A stretch of 64,000 bases of DNA from Vombatus ursinus (lineage: Eukaryota > Chordata > Mammalia > Diprotodontia > Vombatidae): assembly GCF_900497805.2 (NCBI RefSeq), contig NW_020954610.1, positions 29,929,115-29,993,114 on the forward strand, read 5' to 3'. Under the pieces are notes generated by a model that was not told the DNA's origin, ran no database searches, and saw only the letters and a list, made by a program, of their open reading frames with translations. Shown here one piece after another: positions 55,950 through 64,000 of the stretch. Position numbers and translations under genes: made by a program. Position 1 is the first letter of the stretch. Each line of letters begins with the position of its first letter.

Positions 55950-56535
55950 CACAAATAAAGTCAGATCTAAGTAATTAGAAAAACATCAGTTGCTCATGGG
56001 TAGGCCAAGCTAATATAATAAAAATGACAATTCTACCTAAACTAATTTACCTATTCAGTGCCCTACCAAACAAACTACCAAAAATTGTTTTATAGAGCTA
56101 GAAAAAAATAATAACAAGATTCATTTGGAAGAACAAAATGTCCAGAATACCAAGGGAACTAATGAGAAGAAATGCTAGGGAAAGTGGCCAAGGTGTGCTA
56201 GATCTTAAATTGTATTATAAAGCAGCAATCATCAAAACTATTTGAAACTGTCTAAGAAACAGAGTGGTGGATCCACGGAATAGGTTAGGTATGCAAGACA
56301 CTGTGGTCAATGACTATAATGATCTACTATTTGATAAAGGCCAGATTCTGGGATAAGAACTCACTTTTTGACAAAAACTGCTGGGAAAACTGGAAAAGAG
56401 TATGGCAGAAACTAGGCATAGATCAACATCTTACACCATATACCAAAATAAACTCAAAATAGGTATGTGATTTAGCTATAAAGACTAATACTATAAGCAA
56501 ACTGGAAGAACAAGGAATTAATTTACCTGCCAGAT
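55950..56535 (+). repeat. Second copy of the L1 ORF2 thumb/C-terminal segment
   Basis: After 'ctataaggaaac' the sequence returns to 'acaaataaagtcagatctaa', which already occurred at 55418, and repeats the segment to 56535. Identity to 55395-55945 is moderate, so it is not a fresh duplication. Confidence 0.75.
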
Positions 56536-56762
56536 ATATCGAGCTGCAGATTGCAGAATGGACTCAAAACCATAATCCCACAATATGTTGTTTATAAGAA
56601 ATACACTTGAAACAAAGGTGTACATGCAGGGTAAAGGTAAAACACTGGAGTAGAATATATTATGGGGCAACTGACGTAAAAAAAAAAAGAAGCAGAGGTA
56701 GTGATCCTGATCTCAAACAAAGCAAAAGCAAAAAAAGATCTAATTAAAAGAGATAAGGAAGG
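56536..56762 (+). mobile_element. L1 ORF2 endonuclease-start fragment
   Basis: 'caatatgttgtttataagaa', 'gtagaatatattatggggca' and 'gatctaattaaaagagataa' belong to the start of ORF2 and are placed out of order between two C-terminal segments. Confidence 0.75.
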
Positions 56763-57815
56763 AACAAAAGATCCAGAATATCAAAGGGACTAATGAAAAG
56801 AAATGCTAGGAAAGGTGGCCTAGCCTGCCAGATATTAAATTGTATTATAAAGCAGCAATCATCAAAACTACTTCATACTGTCTAAGAAATAGAGTGGTGG
56901 ATCAGTGGAATAGGTTAGGTACACAAAACTCAGTAGTCAATGACTATAGTAATACACTGTTTGATAAGCCCAAAGACCCAAGCTTCTGGGATAAGAAATC
57001 ACTATTTGAGAAAAACTACTGGCAAAACTGGAAAAAAGCATGGCAGAAACTAGGCATAGACCAAAATCTTACACCATATGCCAAAATAAAGTCAAAAGGG
57101 GTACATGATTTAGATACAAAGACTGATACTGTAAGCAAACTGGGAGATCAAGGAATAGTTTACCTGTCAGTTTTATGGAGAACAGAAGAATTTATGACCA
57201 AACAAGAAATAGAGAACATTATGAAATGCTAAATAGATAAATTTGATTACATTAAATTGAAAAAAGTTTTTGCACAAACAAAGCCAAGGCAACCAAGATT
57301 AGGAGGAAAGTAGTAAATTGGGAAAGTTTTTTTACAACTAGTGTTTCTGATAAGGGTCTCATTTCTAAAATATTTAGAGAACTAAGTCAAATTTGTAAGA
57401 ATACAAGCCATTCCCCAATTGATAAAAGGTCAAAGGTTATGAATAGACAGTTATCAGATGAAGAAATTAAAGCTATCTATAGTCATATGAAAAAATGCTC
57501 TACATCACTATTGATTAGAAAAATTCAAATCAAAACAACTCTGAGGTACCACATCATACCTGTCAGATTGAACAACATGACAAAACAGGAAAATGATAAG
57601 TACTGGAGAACACGTGGGGAAATTGGAACAATAATGCATTATTGATGGAGTTGTGAACTGATCCAACCATTTTGAGTAGCAATTTGGAACTATACCCAAA
57701 GGGCTATAAAACTGTGCATACCCTTTGACCTAGCAATATAACTTCTAGGTTTGTATCTTACAGAGATCATGAAAATGGACAAAAAGACTCACATGTGCAA
57801 AAAAAAAGAAAACAC
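56763..57815 (+). pseudogene. Third copy of L1 ORF2 thumb and C-terminal segment
   Basis: Starts at 'gaacaaaagatccagaatat' and holds a 130-codon open piece (56840-57232: 'YYKAAIIKTTSYCLRNRVVD', 'WHKAWQKLGIDQ' type text, 'DLDTKTDTVSKLGDQGIVYL'), then 'MNRQLSDEEIKAIYSHMKKC' (57439) and 'CELIQPF' equivalents. It ends at an A-run after 'cacatgtgc' (57792-57815) where normal copies read 'tgtacaaaaat', so the 3' UTR is absent. Confidence 0.75.
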
Positions 57816-57944
57816 AATGCTTTTCATTCACTCCTAAGACTTGGATTCTATATATGGGTTTGCCACTGTGTAGATATGTGACTTTGGTCAGGTAACTTCA
57901 TCTCTCTAGGTCTGTGTCTTCATCTATGTGATTAAAGAGCAAGA

Positions 57945-58200
57945 TGGCACAGAGGATAGAGCTTGAGGTTTGGAGTCAGAAGGACCTGAATTCAAATGTC
58001 ATCTCAGCCACTTACTAACTGGGTGAGCTAGGGAATGCCCCCTTACCTATAATTGCTTTAGTTTTCTCAGTCATCAAATTGAGATAATAATTGCTCCAGA
58101 TTTTATTATGAGAGTTATTATGAGGATCAAATGAGATATATGTGAAACATTTAGCATAATGACTGGCACTTAGTATATGTTATGTAAATGTTTGCTATTG
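57945..58200 (+). repeat. CORE-SINE with L2-type tail (MIR/Ther-1 type)
   Basis: 'gatggcacagaggatagagc', 'gtcagaaggacctgaattca', 'ccacttactaactgggtgag', 'ttattatgaggatcaaatga' and 'atgactggcacttagtatat' give head, core and an L2-like end. Confidence 0.78.
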
Positions 58201-58499
58201 TTATTTATCTCAGAGGTCTATTGAAGCTTTAAAATATAAACATTTTGTTTCTAATTATATGTGCATAATTGTGAGTTAATTGACATCTCTACAGTTAAGG
58301 CAAAACCAGTAATATGTTGCAAATTCAAACACACTTTGAGGAAAGTGAGTGTTAAAGTTCCCACATGCAGGGAATTATTTGTGTATGTGATTGGTCTGGT
58401 GAAATGTGTAGACACCTCAGAATGATGCTTTTAACTGCATAAAATAAATACAAAGAAAACTGATTATGGTGAAATACTTTTAAATTTTTGTATTATTTT
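58201..58499. other. Unrecognised A/T-rich sequence
   Basis: Nothing recognised. Confidence 0.3.
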
Positions 58500-58529
58500 T
58501 GTTGATTGATGAATGGATTTGACTCTATT

Positions 58530-58668
58530 TAGTGTTTTCATCTCAAAGATATTGGAGTGGTTTGCCATTTCCTTCTTCAGCTTATTTTAGAGATGACAAA
58601 ACTGAGACAAACAAGATTAAATGATTTGCCCAGGGTCACACAGTCAGTAAATGTCTGAGTACATATTT
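58530..58668 (-). repeat. MAR1-like SINE remnant
   Basis: The plus strand reads 'tattggagtggtttgccatt', 'tccttcttcagcttatttta', 'agatgacaaaactgagacaa' and 'tgcccagggtcacacagtca', the reverse of a MAR1-type tail and core. The head is missing on the right, where L1 begins. Confidence 0.7.
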
Positions 58669-59274
58669 TGGTTGTGCTAATTTTGTTTGTGCAAATGCTT
58701 TGTAATTTCATGTAATCAAAATTATCAATTTTACTTCCCATGACCCTTTTTAGCTCTTGCTTTGTCATAAACTCTTCCATTATGCAGAGATATTACAAGA
58801 TATATTTTAATGCTCACCTAATTTGCTTATGCTTTAACCATATATTTATGGTTAAAATCGATAAATGATTTAGACATAAAGGGTGATATCATTACCCACC
58901 AACACTATTACATTTCCCCTTCTATTGTAAAACTTCTTCCTTGTGTGCCTCTTATAGGTGAGAAAATTTTCTCCATTTTACCTCTCCTGTCTACCTTTGC
59001 CCTGTGTATCCCTCTTTCTCACCCTCTTTTATTTTGTTTGTTTGTTTTAGAGATCATCTCCACATAATTGACTCAGACTTACATGGTATGGACCTTCTTT
59101 CTATGTAGGCTCCTTCTACCTGCCTTACTAATGATAAACTTCTTAGAAGTTAAATGGATCAAATTCTCATATGAACATGTATCATCTTCCCAATGTAAAC
59201 AGTTAAACTTTATTAAGTCTTTTATGATTACTTTCATATTTGCTTTTTTATGCTTCTCTAAAGTCCTGTATTTG

Positions 59275-60330
59275 AAAGTCAATTTTTCTGTTCAGCCCAA
59301 TTTTCATTAGGAATGCTTATTTCATTAAATATCCATTTCCCCCCTAAAGGATTATACTCAGTTTTACTGAGTAGATTATTCTTGCTTGTAATTCCAGCTC
59401 TTGTGCCTTCTGGAATATCATATTCCAAACTGTTCCACTCCTTCAATGTAGTAGCTTCTAAATCTTGTGTGATCTTGAATATGGTTCCACAATATTTGAC
59501 TAGTTTCTTTCTGACTGCTTTAAACATTTTCTCTTTGACATGGGACCTCTAGAATTTAGCTATTATAGCATTGGGAGTTTTCACTTTTTAATCTCTGTTA
59601 TGTGGTGATTGATGGGGACTTTCAATTTCTATTTTACCTTCTGGTTTTAGTTTTCCTTGACAGTTTCTTGAAATAGGATATCTAGGCTCTTTTTTTGATC
59701 ATGGCTTTCAGGTAGCCCAATAATTCCTAAATTATCTCTTCCCAATCTATTTTCCAGATCAGTTGCTTTTCAAATGAGATATTTCACATTTTCTTCTCTT
59801 TTTATAATTTTTGACATTGTTTTATTGTTTCTTGATGTTCCATGGAGTTTTTAGCTTCCAAGTGCCCAATTCTAATTTTTAAGGAATTCTTTTCTTTTTT
59901 TTTCTTTTTTTTTAAGGCAATTGGGGTTAAGTGACTTGCCCAGGGTCACACAGATAGTAACTGTCAAGTGTTTGGTCTAAGGCTGGATTTGAATTCAGGT
60001 CCTCCTGACTTTAGGGCTGGTGCTCTATGCACTGGGCCATCTAACTGCCTCAGGAATTATTTTCTTCAGTGAGCTTTGGGACCTCTTTTCCATTTGAAAA
60101 AAATCTGGTTTTTGAGACATTTTATTCAGTACTGTTGTGCCTCTTTTATCTAATTGTATAATTGATAATTTCCTTCCTTTGCTTTTATTTCTTTGCCTAT
60201 TTTCCCCTACCACTCTTATTTGATTTTGAAAATTTCTTTTTTAATCTTTTTCAGGAATTCTTATTTGGCTTATGTTCAAGTCCCCCTTTTTTTCTTTGAG
60301 GATTTGCTCGTAGCTGTTTTGACTTCTTTG
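59275..60330 (-). pseudogene. L1 ORF1 remnant, minus, split by a SINE
   Basis: Coiled-coil part (59860-60330), RRM start near 59720-59760 (reverse of 'DLENRLGRDNLGIIGLPESH'), and C-terminal domain in an 82-codon open piece (59279-59527) with 'MFKAVRKKLVKYCGTIFKIT', 'QDLEATTLKEWNSLEYDIPE' and 'GKWIFNEISIPNENWAEQKN'. Broken by shifts and by the SINE at 59897-60051. Confidence 0.72.
59882..60066 (-). repeat. WSINE1-like SINE with target-site duplication
   Basis: Body 59897-60051: T-rich tail, 'gcaattggggttaagtgact', 'tttgaattcaggtcctcctg', 'gggccatctaactgcct'. Flanked by 'aggaattcttttctt' (59882-59896) and 'aggaattattttctt' (60052-60066). Lies in the coiled-coil part of ORF1. Confidence 0.93.
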
Positions 60331-60968
60331 TCTTCTGTGGATGTTTTTGTCCTGGTCTTCCTGGGCACTATAGTAGATTTTTATGGTCAGATACTTGTGT
60401 TGTTGTTGTTTGCTCATTTTCCATCCTTTTTCTTCATTTGGAACTTTTTGTTAATGTTTTGCTCTCTTCTCACCCTGGGGGCAATGAGGTGCACCATCTT
60501 AAGTAAGGTTCAGGTTTTTTCATACCAAAAGTACTTCTCTCTGTTCTTGAGCTATTATGTAGGAATAGGTATAGGCAATGGAATTGTCAAGATCATATAG
60601 GTCTATGCCCACTGGTAGGACAGGGGTTCCCATAATCTTTTTCTGACCAGTTGCCAGGTCCCTTTCCTGTCTCTGGCTTGGGAGATCCTGATGTTGTAGC
60701 TGGTTCTGTTGCCACCACCTACTCCCACCACAGGCCTTTCACTCATGTGGATTTTGGGCCAGCCTCCATCGCCTGGTCACAGATCTCTCTTTCTGACCTT
60801 CTACGTTGTACTAGGCTAGAAAGATTTCTGACTCTGACCTTTTGCTGGCCAGATCTGCCTCTCCAGAATTTGATTTGAGGCAGTATTTTAAAGTTTTTTT
60901 TTTGGAAGGAAGTGTTAGGAGAGCTCAGCAGAGTGCTTTCTCTACTCTTTGATCTGGGCTCTACCCCC

Positions 60969-61479
60969 TTATATCAAAATATTTTAAAAATAAGTTAATG
61001 GACTGAGGTTAAAAGCCCCTTCTCTGATGCTTGATTTCTATCAGCATTTCAGATATGGAAATACACTAATAGAATACGTGGTTAGAAAAATAAAATAAGA
61101 ATTAATTCTGTAGGTCCTCTTAACTACTATCAGTTTTCAGTTATGAATACCAATGGAAGAAAATGCCAAACACATTAATGATTGCTTTGGGATGGATAAT
61201 GTGATGCTACTGAAATAGATTGCCTTTTCCTGGCAGTTTTCTTTAAGCTAATCCTAAAATTGGAAAACACTCGCTAGAAAGAATTAGTCCTACTGTGAGT
61301 GGCAAAGCAGGGGGAGGGGAGGTTCATCTAAACATTGGATAATCCACATCTGATTCCGTATGTATACACTGCATTTTACATGCACAATCACATACACAAA
61401 GTGACATCATCATTATAAGTAACAATTGATATAATAACTTTCTCAACTAACTCAGATTGCAATCTGTTAGTCGATGAAT
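60969..61479. other. Unrecognised sequence
   Basis: No gene or repeat recognised. Confidence 0.3.
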
Positions 61480-61622
61480 CCTAGGGTCTACCTGATGTAG
61501 ACAAATCATAAGTGAATTACTAAGGGACACATAGCTGGAAAATGTCAGAAGTTGGATTTGAACCCAGTTTTTCCTAGTGCTAAGCCCAATGCTCAAGTCA
61601 CTCTCCCATGCCTCTTCTGGTT
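61480..61622 (-). repeat. MIR-family CORE-SINE remnant
   Basis: 'gggacacatagctggaaaat', 'gtcagaagttggatttgaac', 'ccagtttttcctagtgctaa', 'caagtcactctcccatgcct' is the reverse of a SINE core and head. Confidence 0.6.
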
Positions 61623-61694
61623 AACACATAATGGCTTGTGAAGGCAAATAAATGTTGCCTGAAATTTGAAACATGAAAAAGTGTAAAGAGTTTC

Positions 61695-61850
61695 CTCAGA
61701 AGACATAGGCTTCCTATCACTGGAGGTCTTCAAATTGAGCATTGATGACCACTTGTCAGAGATGTTGTAGAGAGGGTTGTTAAGGTATCAAGTGTGTTAG
61801 GTGACTTCCGGGGTCCCTTCTAACTTCTAAATTCTAAGATTCTGTGTGGA
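61695..61850 (+). mobile_element. CR1/L3 LINE 3' end
   Basis: 'cactggaggtcttcaaattg', 'gatgaccacttgtcagagat', 'gttgtagagagggttgttaa', 'ggggtcccttctaacttcta', 'aattctaagattctgtg' match the 3' UTR and the repeated-word end of CR1/L3 elements. Confidence 0.8.
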
Positions 61851-62984
61851 TAATCAAAAGTTTAATGTAAAAAAATAGTTGGAAGGTACTGCTCCAGCAA
61901 AAATACTGCTAATCAGTATGTAAATATGGAGAAAGCACAAGCTGAAGTGTTTTCTATTGTAATGCAATGGTAGGCTAGGTTCTAATTTTGACTCTTCTAA
62001 TAGCTTGAAGAATGAATCTGGACAAATCACTGAATAGTGCTTCAGTTTTCCACCTGAAAACAGGAAGATTCCAATAATTGTCTGCTTTTCAATTCATCTT
62101 CTCATTTTTAATCACTTAAATTAATTTCATCATTTTCCCAGAGGGGGCAAGAGGACTTCCTTCAGTCACCCTGACCAAGACTCACCTCTGGCCCCAAACT
62201 TTTTCTGTCATCCCTATAGGAATTCTCTCTGTGACCTCCTCTTCACAATTTTGTTGTTAGTAGTGACCATCAGGAACACATGCCCAGTGAATAATGAGGA
62301 TTCAGAATACCTGCTAACTACCAAACATATGAAGCTTTTCTATGAATTAGTGAGATCCTCAGTAATTAGGGAATCATTTCATATGCTAAAGTATTAATTT
62401 ATTTAATGATACCTGAGGGAAATTAAAAAGTTAATACCATTTCCAAAAGTGCCCAACTCATTCCCAAGGAGTAGTTCATACTCATGTCTCAATGTTCTTT
62501 AAGTACTTTGAACTCCATAGGGAATAGTTCAGTAAGAAGCAAGGCAATCTTACCATAAAGGTTTTTCTCACCACTGGACACCACACAGATACAGAGATGA
62601 TGTTTTTCTCTCTCTCTTTTTTTTTAATTTTCCTATACTACCAGAGCCCTTCAAGAACAAATAGCTGGGAGCTAGTGAGGGAAGGAATCTTGCAAATATT
62701 GAAAGAATGTTTGTGATTGTTTTCCATTCACAAAAGTTTTTCTTTCCATAGGAAGTCAAAGTTGTCATTTGGGGAGTCAGAATTTTAAAGATAATAGTTA
62801 TTCCACATAATTTTAAAATTAATTTAGACTTATGAGGCAAGAACATTTAATTTTCAGCAGCTAAGAAAGATGACCACTCCCAGGAAAACATATAAATATA
62901 GATAGACAGATAGATAGATATAGAGACACACAAACACATACATATATGTATATGTGTGTATGTGTATATATGTATATACACCAA
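61851..62984. other. Unrecognised sequence with simple repeats at the right
   Basis: Mostly unrecognised. (GATA)/(CA)/(TG)-type low complexity at 62893-62985. Frames over it (62568-63137, minus) are not coding in character. Confidence 0.35.
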
Positions 62985-63178
62985 TGTCATCTCAAATTCA
63001 ATATTGCCAGCATTGAGCTGAATATATTCTCCACTACACCTGCCCCCCCTTCTGCTGTCATTCTTTCCATTAGACTGTGAGCTTCCTGAGAGCAAAAAGT
63101 GGTTTTTGCCTTTTTTTGTAAGAGCAGCATTTAGCACAGGGCCTGATATATAGTAAATGTTTAATTAATGGTTGTAAC
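62985..63178 (+). mobile_element. L2 3' end
   Basis: 'ttagactgtgagcttcctga', 'gagcaaaaagtggtttttgc', 'gcatttagcacagggcctga', 'tatagtaaatgtttaatta' match the L2 terminus. Confidence 0.8.
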
Positions 63179-63189
63179 TGACATCATCA

Positions 63190-63680
63190 GATTCATTGCC
63201 ATTCAATTTCTGATCTTTGAAACTTGATGTTATTTCTTTCTTCTCCATTACTTCAAATGCAGTAGTTTATCAAGTCCCACTAATCCTGACTTAGTCATAT
63301 TCCTCACAACCATCTCTCCTCCTACTTCCATTGTCACCACCCTTCTACAGACTTCTGTTACCAAACAGCTAACCTGCTAAAATCATCTCCTAAGAGGACT
63401 TTCCAATTCCATCATTTCTCTCTTTTAATCCAATGTGTTGTATTACTTTCAGGCTAATCATCTTTGTTCATAAACTTTGTTTAGTCCCTCTTCTGCTAAA
63501 AACAAATAGAAACAAAAAAAAAAACTTTTAATGTTCCCTTTTACTTATAAAGTTCAAACAACTTTGTCTAGTATTCCAGCCATCACACTGGTGTCACCCC
63601 ATACCCTGGATACTATTACTCTTTACACATATTCTCATCAGACTAGACCACACTTTATCCCCCAAATGCAAAGACACAGA
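63190..63680 (+). mobile_element. L2 ORF2 C-terminal part
   Basis: 'ctcctacttccattgtcacc', 'acccttctacagacttctgt', 'tagtccctcttctgctaaaa', 'cttttaatgttccc', 'aaagttcaaacaactttgtc' follow the L2 order. Old and non-coding. Confidence 0.7.
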
Positions 63681-63689
63681 TAAGAGATG

Positions 63690-64000
63690 GTGTGTCCTGT
63701 GGAAAGAGCAGAAAGAGAAGGTCAATTTGGCTGGATTGCAAAGTAAGGAAGGAGGACTAATGTCCAATAAGTCTGGAATAATTGTTTGGGATCAGGTTGT
63801 GTATGATTTTAAACATATCAAAGGAATTCAAACTTTGTCCCAGAAGCAATAGGAAGTCACTGGAATTGATTGAGTTGGAGATCCACATGGTCAAATCTCT
63901 GCTTAAGGAAAATTACTTTGGCAGCAGTGTGTAGGATGCCATGGAGTGGTGAGAAATTAAGTATGCCTGAGATGTTCTTCCTGTTTTATTTGGCAGTTAA
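63690..64000 (-). mobile_element. L2 ORF2 part, minus, runs off the window
   Basis: The plus strand reads 'ggaattcaaactttgtccca', 'gaagcaataggaagtcactg', 'tggcagcagtgtgtaggatg', 'ccatggagtggtgagaaatt', the reverse complement of the L2 ORF2 C-terminal stretch. Opposite in strand to the neighbour at 63190-63680. Confidence 0.7.

Larger units (their letters stand above)
46963..57815 (+). mobile_element. Composite L1 locus (copy K) with two nested insertions
   Basis: ORF1 (46963-47874, resuming 52092-52286), spacer (52290-52905), ORF2 start (about 52912) and on through endonuclease, linker and RT to 55945. It then makes jumps back within ORF2 and ends at 57815. A SINE sits at 47038-47203 and 54029-54190, and an ORF2-less L1 at 47875-52075. 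It is decayed, with many stops. The 3' end is an internal A-run and not the normal 3' UTR. Confidence 0.75.
58670..60968 (-). mobile_element. L1, minus: 5' UTR, ORF1, spacer and a short ORF2 tail
   Basis: From the right: 5' end about 60950-60968 ('ggtagagcccagatcaaag'), 5' UTR to about 60330, ORF1 remnant (59275-60330, split by a SINE), spacer (58895-59270), then a short ORF2 C-terminal piece (58670-58850) with a small inverted bit at 58855-58893. Most of ORF2 and the 3' UTR are lost. Confidence 0.75.

Noticed and set aside
60193-60600. 135-codon plus frame that looks membrane-like (many Phe, Leu, Val)
   Set aside because: Antisense of the A-rich ORF1 N-terminus and 5' UTR of a minus L1.
1-64000. 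CRISPR arrays, operons or bacterial defence systems
   Set aside because: The sequence is eukaryotic, full of LINEs and SINEs; no spaced direct repeats of the CRISPR kind and no compact gene arrangement.

Overview
This window looks like intergenic DNA of a marsupial. I find no host protein-coding exon, tRNA, rRNA or other RNA gene. The long open frames are pieces of retrotransposons or chance frames in A/T-rich DNA. The marsupial call rests on three things: a tRNA/CORE-SINE with the marsupial type sequence (GCAGCTAGGTGGCGCAG ... TCACTTAACCCCAATTGCCTC), a MAR1-like SINE with an RTE-type tail, and a marsupial-type L1 with a long purine-rich spacer between ORF1 and ORF2. The SINE form fits the WSINE1 type known from Australian marsupials, but I cannot fix the species. 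Family names come from memory of consensus sequences; no library search was run.

Layout. 1-4.1 kb: old repeats (SINE, RTE-tail retroposon, L2) and unrecognised sequence. 4.4-6.0 kb: minus-strand L1 3' ends. 6.05-20.4 kb: a dense plus-strand block of L1, with one nearly full-length decayed copy (6.05-12.19 kb) followed by chained and nested pieces. One of these is a small L1 insertion that stops in an internal A-run of ORF1 (14.47-15.54 kb). 20.6-21.1 kb: RTE-tail retroposon. 21.1-24.5 kb: an L1 with an inverted 5' segment, hit later by two SINEs. 24.6-31.9 kb: old SINEs, L2, an L1 5' end, an old L1 and an RTE remnant. 32.05-37.28 kb: the best-preserved L1, a twin-primed insertion with a target-site duplication and a 311-codon open ORF1. 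37.3-40.7 kb: mostly unrecognised. 40.7-43.5 kb: a CR1/L3 LINE split by a compact L1 derivative that lacks ORF2. 45.1-57.8 kb: a second L1-rich block, with a minus L1, a plus L1 whose ORF1 is split by a second ORF2-less element, and an ORF2 patchwork with three head-to-tail copies of one segment. 57.9-61 kb: SINEs and the 5' part of a minus L1. 61-64 kb: old MIR, CR1/L3 and L2 remnants.

The main points of interest concern how these L1s work and decay. They are an ORF2-less L1 family with a composite 3' end, shown by two copies sharing the same junction; ~330-350 bp tandem units in an L1 5' UTR; two 5'-inversion insertions; a 3'-truncated insertion primed from an internal A-run; an 18-residue repeat in the ORF1 coiled coil; and repeated template jumping inside single loci. 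Nested SINEs with clear target-site duplications give a relative order of events.
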